DNA of 5,045 nucleotides from Candidatus Omnitrophota bacterium (GTDB lineage: Bacteria > Omnitrophota > Gorgyraeia > JABMRN01): assembly GCA_013202515.1 (NCBI GenBank), contig JABMRN010000160.1, positions 1 to 5,045 on the forward strand, read 5' to 3'. A program made the position numbers and the translations under genes. Position 1 is the stretch's first letter. Each line of letters begins with the position of its first letter. Positions 1 through 5,045 of the stretch are shown here, piece by piece. The notes beneath the pieces are model-generated. The model had not been told where the DNA came from, made no database searches, and saw nothing but the letters and a program-made list of their open reading frames with translations.

Positions 1-51
1 AATCTTAGCTGTTACCATTTCCAGTTTTTTAAAATCGTCGTGGGAGATCAT
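1..51 (-). CDS. tRNA-binding domain protein (MetRS C-terminal/beta-subunit-like), 5' end only
   Basis: Only the first 17 codons are inside the window: MISHDDFKKLEMVTAKI. This matches the opening of the OB-fold tRNA-binding domain (EMAP/Arc1p/CsaA type) found at the C-terminus of methionyl-tRNA synthetase or as a separate beta subunit, where a pattern like I-x-x-x-D-F-x-K-h-(D/E)-h-x-x-x-K-I is typical. Such domains bind tRNA non-specifically and raise the efficiency of the synthetase in the cytoplasm. The ATG at 49-51 directly follows the TAA of the small basic protein gene (52-54) with no gap, in the same frame, so translational coupling is likely. A purine-rich GGAAGG inside the preceding gene (65-70) lies 13 nt upstream, a little far for an ideal ribosome binding site. 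Because the ATG is at the gene's start, a free-standing protein is more likely than the tail of a full MetRS. The rest is outside the window, so a longer multi-domain protein cannot be excluded. Confidence 0.72.
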   Translation of the reverse strand, partial: MISHDDFKKLEMVTAKI

Positions 52-384
52 TTACTTTTTCTTACCTTCCTTACCTTTAGCTTCAGGCTTCCCGGCTTCT
101 TTCTTGGGGGCTTCTTTCTTGCCCTTTTCGCCGGCCTCAGGAGCTTTACCTTCGGCACCTGCTACCACGGCTTCGGCTGCTTCGCCTTCAGCTGCAGCGG
201 CTTCGGGAGCTTTCTCCTTCTTGATCTTGAATTTGACTATTTTTAGTTTTGGCAGACCAAAAACAGACTGCTCCTCGTCCCATTTTTCTTTTTCTTTTAG
301 CTCTTTTAAGCGCTCGTGTCTTTTAAACACGGAACGATGGGCCTTGTCCTTGGATTTTGACCTTAAACTCGGATGCTGCGACAT
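52..384 (-). CDS. Small basic protein of the PVC/Omnitrophota type with a low-complexity tail
   Basis: This is a 110-residue, strongly charged cytoplasmic protein without a signal peptide or membrane segment. Residues 1-57 form the recognisable core: MSQHPSLRS at the N-terminus, a basic helix around 17-34 (FKRHERLKELKEKEKW) and VFGLPKLK at 41-48. I recognise this as the short basic protein annotated in Chlamydiae, Verrucomicrobia, Planctomycetes and relatives (TIGR04137, from memory). Its function is not established; basic charge and small size suggest nucleic-acid or ribosome association. Family members are usually only about as long as the core. Here residues 59-110 add a tail made solely of Ala, Pro, Glu, Gly, Val and Lys, acidic and Ala-rich first and Lys-rich at the end (KKEAPKKEAGKPEAKGKEGKKK in part). 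The start is fixed by an excellent AAGGAGGT seven bases upstream. It follows the SPOR gene by 27 nt and abuts a tRNA-binding protein gene downstream, a translation-flavoured context. Confidence 0.88.
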   Translation of the reverse strand: MSQHPSLRSKSKDKAHRSVFKRHERLKELKEKEKWDEEQSVFGLPKLKIVKFKIKKEKAPEAAAAEGEAAEAVVAGAEGKAPEAGEKGKKEAPKKEAGKPEAKGKEGKKK

Positions 385-391
385 TACGTAT

Positions 392-399
392 ACCTCCTT
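392..399 (-). promoter_or_regulatory. Strong Shine-Dalgarno of the small basic protein gene
   Basis: On the minus strand this reads AAGGAGGT, a full match to the anti-Shine-Dalgarno end of 16S rRNA, seven bases before the ATG at 382-384. It is the only consensus ribosome binding site seen in the window. This suggests the small basic protein is translated much more strongly than its neighbours and settles its start codon. Confidence 0.9.
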
Positions 400-411
400 A
401 TATGATATTTG

Positions 412-957
412 CTATTTGTTCCTTAAGAAACAACCTTTGTGCTTTTTTGAAAGCTTCTTTAAATCCTTTTCTGCCTCTTCTTTGTTGGCGTAGGAACCGC
501 TGCAAACCTGATACCACTTATCGTTGTAAATAAGAAAAGCCTCGATGCCTTCGGTTTTTAGCTTTGCGGCCTTTTCTTCAGCGGCCCTTTTACCCTTGTA
601 GGAAATAAGCTGTATCGTATAGGGCTTTTCTTCCTTTACAGCCGGTTGCACAATAACAGATTCTTCTGTCTCTACAACCTCTGTTTGAGAGGCCCTGATT
701 GTCTCTATGGTCTCGATAGCCTTAATCCGCTCATTCTTAAGGACAGATATAACTTCTCTTTTGCCCTTTTCTACGCCCAGGGCAAAGCATACAATAAGGC
801 CTACTATTACCAAGATTGCGGCGCTTATTACCTGTTCAATAGGCACCTGCAATATATGCGGCCTTCTCTTGGGCAGCATCTTCTGCGAAAGCTTTTTCAG
901 AGAACTCTCTTTCCTGGTAAATTCCTTGAATAGTTCTCCCTGATACTCGCTTTTCAT
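412..957 (-). CDS. Single-pass membrane protein with C-terminal SPOR domain
   Basis: This is a 181-residue protein. Residues 1-39 are a basic cytoplasmic segment (KKLSQKMLPKRR). Residues about 40-61 are a hydrophobic transmembrane helix (VISAAILVIVGLIVCFAL). Residues about 62-110 are a charged linker with a short helical stretch, and residues about 111-180 are a SPOR domain. The domain shows the family layout: a first strand YTIQLISY, a helix rich in Ala/Glu/Lys, then KWYQVCSGSYANKEEAEKDLKKL, corresponding to the usual W-Y-R-V-x-x-G-x-F/Y. SPOR domains bind denuded septal glycan strands, so the protein probably acts in the periplasm at division sites or wall remodelling, as FtsN or DedD do, though no specific orthology is claimed. 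Cys152 and Cys176 both lie in the SPOR region and could form a disulfide. There is no Shine-Dalgarno, and an in-frame TGA at 973-975 prevents upstream extension. The -10 box is only nine bases from the ATG. Met27 is an alternative start but also lacks a ribosome binding site and would shorten the cytoplasmic tail. Confidence 0.88.
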   Translation of the reverse strand: MKSEYQGELFKEFTRKESSLKKLSQKMLPKRRPHILQVPIEQVISAAILVIVGLIVCFALGVEKGKREVISVLKNERIKAIETIETIRASQTEVVETEESVIVQPAVKEEKPYTIQLISYKGKRAAEEKAAKLKTEGIEAFLIYNDKWYQVCSGSYANKEEAEKDLKKLSKKHKGCFLRNK

Positions 958-966
958 AGGGTAATT

Positions 967-994
967 ATTATATCATATAAAGGCGTTTAGGCAA
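967..994 (-). promoter_or_regulatory. Sigma70-type promoter of the SPOR/small basic protein unit
   Basis: On the minus strand there is a -35 element TTGCCT (989-994, four of six consensus bases), a 16-bp spacer and a perfect -10 TATAAT (967-972). The predicted transcription start falls at about 960-962, within zero to five bases of the ATG at 955-957, so the transcript would be leaderless or nearly so. It sits in the only sizeable gap between genes. It would drive the SPOR protein and, by read-through, the small basic protein and the tRNA-binding protein. Confidence 0.65.
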
Positions 995-1019
995 GGGTTT
1001 ATCTACAGGGTTTTATCTA
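992..1019 (-). repeat. Tandem pair of 14-bp repeats just upstream of the -35 box
   Basis: Two abutting 14-mers on the minus strand, TAGATAAAACCCTG (1006-1019) and TAGATAAACCCTTG (992-1005), agree at 12 of 14 positions. The second copy overlaps the outer edge of the -35 element by three bases. The position fits an activator or regulator site, but no known regulator motif is recognised. Chance duplication in AT-rich spacer DNA is possible. No hairpin or terminator is visible here. Confidence 0.5.
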
Positions 1020-1026
1020 TACAAGG

Positions 1027-4000
1027 CTATTCTTCCCAGCATATGGAGGAAAAGTCGCAGGATGAGCAGATATTTCTGTCTTTTTCGGGAAATTTATCGA
1101 ATTCTAGGTTGTTTATGCCCTTCCATACCCCGCCTATTAGGTCCTCCATCTCAGACACCATTTTGTCAGTAATAAGGACCTTCTTATCAACATACTCCCC
1201 TTTGACCAACTCGTAGCGCCTCACGCTAGCCTTCACCGGCTCTATAAAAACAAGCACTCCGTGAGAAACCTTATAAGGCGAGCTTTCATATGTGTCCCTC
1301 TCATACAGCATCTTATATGCTACAAGCTGCCTGAGATAACCATCGCACTCCTCGTCCTTCACGGATTTAACATTAACGATGCTCTTGATATGTTTATCCG
1401 GAATTCCAGTTTTATAATCAATGACTCTAATAAGCTTTTTTGATTCGTCTTCAAATTCTACTTTATCGAATTTGCCTTTAAACTTCACGCCGCCCTCAAG
1501 TGTTATGATCTTATTTTTTTCAAGATCAATGGGCATAACAGCGTTGCTGCCTGTCTTCCTGAACCACTTCTCTAGAAATGGGAGTTTTTCCTCACACCTT
1601 TTTCTCATGGCTAGATCTATGGCCTGGTATTTTAGGTCCGCGACAAACCACTGTCTAAAATAATTAAATTGTGGAAATTTCTTTGATTTTCTGAATTCCC
1701 GGTAGACTTCTTCAAGTGCCCTGTGTACAGCATTTCCATAGACAAGGCTCTGTTTATTTCTTCCGGGAAGAAGAAACACCGAATTATAAAGAAACTGCCT
1801 TTTGCACCTAAGGTAAGTGTTTAGCTTTGTGGGTGTCAGGATAAGCTCTTTTACCATCACCTTTAAAATATCTTTTGAACATTCCACGGGATCCGTCTTT
1901 TCTTTTCCGATGAAAAATTCGTTTATGAGCTCCTCTTCACTTCCCTTAAACTGATTAATCGGTATCTTCATATTGCTGAAAAAAGAACTTGCCAAAGCCT
2001 GTTCAGAGGGACTTGAGGTAAATATTAGATTGGCCTTTGCCCTGCTTGCAGCAACATAAAAAAGCCTTGTCTCATCATAAAAGCTTAGCCGGTCCTTCTC
2101 TGTCTTGGTGTGGGCTTCTTCCCTCATATTCATGACAAAAGCCGGAAGCGGAATCTTGTCCGTCATGCGCTTAAGCGGCCAGTTTTTATCCTGAAGACAG
2201 AAAGGTATGATAACCGTATGAAATTCCAATCCTTTAGAAGCATGGGCAGTAATAACGTTAACACCGTCCTGTGAATACGTTACGAGCTCTCCGGTTAGGG
2301 GCATACTGTGTCTTTCCAATAGATCAAGCTCCTCAAGATAGTCTGAAACAGTGAGGCTCGGGTTTGACAGAGAATAATTCTTGATCATATTAACAAAAGA
2401 TGACAGCGATCTTATATCTCTTATGCGCATGAGGCGTCGATCCTCGTACTCTTTTAATATAAATTTATACATCTTCGCATCTTGAATAAATTGCATAAGC
2501 ACATCATGTACAGGGCGCGAGTCAACATCTTTGAGAAGCCGAGCGACTGCCCATGAAGCAAGGTGTAGATTGTGAGGCTTTTCAAAGGAGACGTCCTTTA
2601 AAACCGGGAGTTTCTTCGTATCGCTACCTTCGGGCTCATTATCAAAATCTACCGGAAATAATCTTGAAAACTCGCTTAAAAGACTTATGTCTTGGTAATC
2701 CCCTTTCCTTCTGTGATCCCTTCTCTTTGTGTTGACATAATCAATTAGCATAAGGAGATCACCGTTTGGGATAGCAAAATAATCCGAAACCAAAATGTTA
2801 TATAAAAGGATGTCCCTGTCACCAGATTCGGCCTTGGGATTTGCAAGTCTTAAGATATTTATTAGCTGTCTAACGCGTTTTTCTTTAGCAATATTTTCTT
2901 TACCATCGGTTGTATAGGATATGCCCTGCTTTAAGAAAGCATCTATTAGCTTAAGTATAAGAACCCTTTTCCTTAAGAGTATAGCGATATTATTATAAGG
3001 CTTTTTTCTTTCTTCTTCACTCAGGGACACGGTCGATTCTATCTCTTTTTTAAGGGCCTTGATTTTTCTTACGATGTAGATTATCTCTTCGTCTTCTGTT
3101 GAAAAACTCGTAGCTTCAATGTTTTTCTTCTTAAACTGAACAGTAGGGGTAAGCATCTTCTTATCATCAAGACGCTCTTTTTGGGGAATTTGGGCAATTA
3201 TACGTTCTGATGTTCCGAGTATCTCTTTTGTTGATCTATAGTTTTTCTTTAGCTTTATTAAAGAAATATCTGGAAACTTCTTTTCTAATATCTTGAAATT
3301 CGCTCTGCTTGCCCCTTGAAAACGGTATATGGACTGGTCATCGTCACCTACGCAGCAAACGTTCGGTTTTTTTGCATCTACAAGTTGAAATAAGAGCTTT
3401 AGCTGCGCACCGTTTGTATCCTGGAATTCATCTATCATGATGTACTTGTATTTCTCTTGGTAGGCCTTCTTAAGTTCGGACTCTTTTCTTAAGGTCTCCG
3501 TTGCAAGAAGAATCATGTCGTCATAGTCGTAGCGGCCACGTTCATCAAAGATGTTCTTGTCTGTGCCCTGTTTTATTTCCTCATATTTTTTGTATATGAT
3601 GGCTAGCTCTTTCAACCTTAGGAGGTGCTTTTCCTTTATTACGCTGTCCTCTGTTTCTTTTAAATTGAACTTATTAATTAATTTAGAGAATTCCTCAGGG
3701 CTAATACCTTCATTTTTTAATTCACTTATTCTCTTTGTAATCTCGCCTCTGTAAATATATGGGCTTCCGAAAGGCCTCAATTCCTTAATGTTTTCTGAAT
3801 TATCAAGTATATACTCTAATGCCTTAACCCTTTCAACATCTGTCATCTGAATGCGTTCTTTAATATAGCTAACAGCCTCTTCGGAGTCCAGGATAACGGA
3901 ATTCGCAAACCCGTGGAAGGTCTCTGCTATTATTTCATAACCCCTAAATCCAATTATTGCGGCCAGCCTCTCCTTAACGGCTTTAGCAGCGGAATTCGTG

Positions 4001-4179
4001 TATGTTAAAACAAGCATATTCTCGCCAGGGAGATTTTTTTTAGTCATGATGTTCGCAGCCCGCACAGACAATAGCTGTGTCTTTCCGGTGCCGGGGCCAG
4101 CCAGTATCAAAACCGGACCTTCTAAAAGGCTAACTGCCTTCTTCTGTTCTTCGTTTAGGTTCTTATTTATGTCTGTCAT
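1027..4179 (-). CDS. UvrD/Rep-family helicase fused to RecB-like PD-(D/E)XK nuclease with Fe-S signature
   Basis: This 1050-residue cytoplasmic protein is a superfamily 1A DNA helicase-nuclease. Helicase motifs occur in order: Q motif LNEEQKKAV (8-16), Walker A AGPGTGKT (27-34), Ia LVLTYTNSAAKAV (56-68), TFHGFA (87-92), Walker B IDEFQDTN (249-256), III GDDDQSIYRFQGA (278-290), IV KKNYRSTKEIL (311-321), V TAHASKGLEF (644-653) and VI RLFYVAASRAK (705-715). All catalytic residues appear intact. The C-terminal part (about 781-1050) has RecB-family nuclease motifs: GNAVH with His819, KFDKVE with Asp905, IDYKTG with Asp921 and Lys923, and QLVAY (951-955). Cys792 plus C1038-x2-C1041-x5-C1047 form the four-cysteine 4Fe-4S signature of AddB, Dna2 and Cas4-type nucleases. 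The expected activity is ATP-driven unwinding coupled to single-strand cutting, probably in double-strand-break end processing. The layout resembles AdnA/AdnB or AddA, but it is shorter than most AddA proteins and no partner subunit is adjacent. The ATG directly follows the TAA of the upstream gene, without a Shine-Dalgarno, so translation is probably coupled. Confidence 0.95.
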   Translation of the reverse strand: MTDINKNLNEEQKKAVSLLEGPVLILAGPGTGKTQLLSVRAANIMTKKNLPGENMLVLTYTNSAAKAVKERLAAIIGFRGYEIIAETFHGFANSVILDSEEAVSYIKERIQMTDVERVKALEYILDNSENIKELRPFGSPYIYRGEITKRISELKNEGISPEEFSKLINKFNLKETEDSVIKEKHLLRLKELAIIYKKYEEIKQGTDKNIFDERGRYDYDDMILLATETLRKESELKKAYQEKYKYIMIDEFQDTNGAQLKLLFQLVDAKKPNVCCVGDDDQSIYRFQGASRANFKILEKKFPDISLIKLKKNYRSTKEILGTSERIIAQIPQKERLDDKKMLTPTVQFKKKNIEATSFSTEDEEIIYIVRKIKALKKEIESTVSLSEEERKKPYNNIAILLRKRVLILKLIDAFLKQGISYTTDGKENIAKEKRVRQLINILRLANPKAESGDRDILLYNILVSDYFAIPNGDLLMLIDYVNTKRRDHRRKGDYQDISLLSEFSRLFPVDFDNEPEGSDTKKLPVLKDVSFEKPHNLHLASWAVARLLKDVDSRPVHDVLMQFIQDAKMYKFILKEYEDRRLMRIRDIRSLSSFVNMIKNYSLSNPSLTVSDYLEELDLLERHSMPLTGELVTYSQDGVNVITAHASKGLEFHTVIIPFCLQDKNWPLKRMTDKIPLPAFVMNMREEAHTKTEKDRLSFYDETRLFYVAASRAKANLIFTSSPSEQALASSFFSNMKIPINQFKGSEEELINEFFIGKEKTDPVECSKDILKVMVKELILTPTKLNTYLRCKRQFLYNSVFLLPGRNKQSLVYGNAVHRALEEVYREFRKSKKFPQFNYFRQWFVADLKYQAIDLAMRKRCEEKLPFLEKWFRKTGSNAVMPIDLEKNKIITLEGGVKFKGKFDKVEFEDESKKLIRVIDYKTGIPDKHIKSIVNVKSVKDEECDGYLRQLVAYKMLYERDTYESSPYKVSHGVLVFIEPVKASVRRYELVKGEYVDKKVLITDKMVSEMEDLIGGVWKGINNLEFDKFPEKDRNICSSCDFSSICWEE

Positions 4180-4914
4180 TTATTCTTTAACTATTTCGTT
4201 GATGGTAAGGCTGAACATATCGCTCTCTACCTTGAAAGCCTGGCCGTCCTCGCCAGTCTCCATCTTAAATTCAAAAGTCATCCAGCCCCCTTGAGCCTCC
4301 TCAAGGATTACATCAGCATGCTCGCCGATCTGAGCAACAATTTCAGGTGAGAAAAATATTTTAAGATCTATCTTAAGCTGCCCTTCTTCGTTCGCAGAGC
4401 CCATGGCCCTCATAATAATCTGTTGTGATTTAGCAAGAAAGAAAGGAAATTCGACAGTCTCTCCATACATATAAAGATCGCAGAACAAGTCTTCGTATGC
4501 CATATTTGCTGGCATGCTTACGGCACTAAAAACTGCCGCTGGAAACATATCTACAATTCCTGCATCATTTTTTAACTGTAGGACACTGGGGCATATGACT
4601 GGCTTTTTGAGCCAACAATGTAATCCTATCCCGCCCTCTTTAATAAGCCTGGAGTAATCAAGCTGTATATCGGCACTTTCGCACTCTATCTTTAAGGGGA
4701 AATCCTTCGACATGAGAATCGGCGAATCAAGATGAACGGTTTTGTTGATGAATGCATCCGCGAAGGAGCATCTATTCTTGTAGGATATCTTAAAATGCAG
4801 GCTATCTGCTAAATATTCTAATAAGAGGTCGCCGGCTTTAATGTAAAAAAATACAAGACCACACAAAAAAGCAGCTATAATAATAAAAAACAGAATCTTT
4901 ATAATGGAGCGCAT
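4180..4914 (-). CDS. Membrane-anchored extracytoplasmic protein, weakly AsmA-like
   Basis: This 244-residue protein begins with MRSIIK and then a long hydrophobic stretch (residues about 5-25) with no clear signal-peptidase or lipobox site, so an uncleaved anchor with the rest outside the cytoplasmic membrane is likely. The remainder alternates short beta-prone segments and charged turns. The stretch around 60-108 (hydrophobic strand, LKIECESADIQLDYSRLI, then GIGLHCWLKKPVI) has the rhythm seen at the start of AsmA/DUF748-type proteins, which form beta-rich lipid-transport or envelope-assembly structures. This is a pattern impression only, and the protein is far shorter than typical AsmA members. 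It has six cysteines (18, 49, 78, 100, 108, 145). It starts 9 nt after the stop of the preceding gene, in the same frame, with no recognisable Shine-Dalgarno. The hydrophobic anchor right after the ATG supports this start. Its TAA abuts the helicase ATG, so the two are almost certainly co-transcribed, although a shared function is not obvious. Confidence 0.8.
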   Translation of the reverse strand: MRSIIKILFFIIIAAFLCGLVFFYIKAGDLLLEYLADSLHFKISYKNRCSFADAFINKTVHLDSPILMSKDFPLKIECESADIQLDYSRLIKEGGIGLHCWLKKPVICPSVLQLKNDAGIVDMFPAAVFSAVSMPANMAYEDLFCDLYMYGETVEFPFFLAKSQQIIMRAMGSANEEGQLKIDLKIFFSPEIVAQIGEHADVILEEAQGGWMTFEFKMETGEDGQAFKVESDMFSLTINEIVKE

Positions 4915-4923
4915 GTTACGGTA

Positions 4924-5045
4924 TTAGGATGTCAACAGTTTCTTGATCTTTGATATTATCGCTTTGTCTCTCGTTAAGCTGTATCCTGTGGTAGAGGTTG
5001 CTTTGTGGGCAATAAGTATGCCGAATGAACTAAATTCATCTAAAA
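4924..5045 (-). CDS. C-terminal end of an unrecognised protein
   Basis: An open frame enters from beyond the right edge of the window and runs 39 codons to TAA at 4924-4926. It begins LDEFSSFGILIAHKATSTTG and ends DKAIISKIKKLLTS. The other two minus-strand frames hit stops within the first few codons of the window edge, and the composition is protein-like: a hydrophobic strand (FGILIA), a polar turn and a basic amphipathic helix at the end. I do not recognise the family from this fragment. It ends 9 nt before the membrane-anchored protein gene, so it is probably the preceding member of the same operon. Confidence 0.62.
   Translation of the reverse strand, partial: LDEFSSFGILIAHKATSTTGYSLTRDKAIISKIKKLLTS

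Noticed and set aside
400..437. Possible promoter for the small basic protein (TTGTTT ... TATCAT, minus strand) in the end of the SPOR gene
   Set aside because: The spacer is about 20 bp and both boxes are weak. Read-through from the promoter near 967-994 is a sufficient explanation.
40..493. Plus-strand open frames at 40-246 and 104-493
   Set aside because: They lie opposite the small basic protein and the end of the SPOR gene. Their Phe/Leu/Ser/Ala-rich content is the antisense of Lys/Glu/Ala codons, and no ribosome binding site or family resemblance is seen.
646..943. Plus-strand open frames opposite the SPOR gene
   Set aside because: They are antisense shadows of a gene with a clear membrane segment and SPOR domain; their translations resemble nothing known to me.
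958..1026. Rho-independent terminator after the helicase gene
   Set aside because: No GC-rich inverted repeat followed by a T run is visible on the minus strand; the repeats there are direct, not inverted.
1261..4294. Five plus-strand open frames of 60-98 codons opposite the helicase and its junction
   Set aside because: All are antisense to a gene with every helicase and nuclease motif intact and have no supporting start signals.
4898..4935. Consensus TTGACA (4930-4935, minus strand) with TATAAA (4898-4903) near the anchored protein start
   Set aside because: The spacing is 26 bp, far from 16-18. The -10 candidate lies inside the coding region downstream of the ATG, and the TTGACA is within the end of the upstream gene.
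1..5045. CRISPR array, tRNA or rRNA gene, transposon or phage remnant
   Set aside because: There are no spaced repeats, cloverleaf-like segments, terminal inverted repeats or transposase motifs, and nearly all of the window is covered by minus-strand coding sequence.

Overview
The window is about 5 kb of a bacterial chromosome of moderate to low GC. Every supportable gene lies on the minus strand, so the genes are read from high to low coordinates. The best lineage clue is the small basic protein at 52-384. Its N-terminal pattern (MSQHPSLRS ... RHERLKELKE ... VFGLPKLK) is one I associate with the PVC superphylum and related candidate phyla such as Omnitrophota. An inner-membrane-anchored SPOR protein implies a cell-wall-bearing, probably diderm, bacterium. 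Omnitrophota is my best guess, but this rests on family recognition and was not tested by a search.

Layout in transcription order. (1) 4924-5045: C-terminal 39 codons of an unrecognised protein. (2) 4180-4914: a 244-residue protein with one N-terminal membrane anchor and a beta-rich extracytoplasmic part, weakly AsmA-like. (3) 1027-4179: a 1050-residue UvrD/Rep-type superfamily 1 helicase fused to a C-terminal RecB-like PD-(D/E)XK nuclease with a four-cysteine iron-sulfur signature. (4) 958-1026: the only substantial intergenic gap, with a good sigma70-type promoter and a tandem 14-bp repeat. (5) 412-957: a single-pass membrane protein with a C-terminal SPOR domain. (6) 52-384: the small basic protein, with a near-perfect Shine-Dalgarno and a low-complexity tail of six amino-acid types. 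(7) 1-51: the first 17 codons of a tRNA-binding-domain protein resembling the MetRS C-terminal/beta-subunit domain.

There appear to be two transcription units. The upstream one contains the unknown protein, the anchored protein and the helicase-nuclease, tightly packed and probably translationally coupled. The second starts at the promoter around 967-994 and contains the SPOR protein, small basic protein and tRNA-binding protein. The genes do not form one obvious pathway: DNA end processing or repair, envelope functions and translation-associated proteins sit side by side. I see no mobile element, CRISPR array, RNA gene or defence cassette. The most noteworthy points are the stand-alone helicase-nuclease-FeS fusion, the predicted leaderless start of the SPOR gene beside a tandem repeat, and the low-complexity extension of the small basic protein. 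I do not see a clearly novel multi-gene system.
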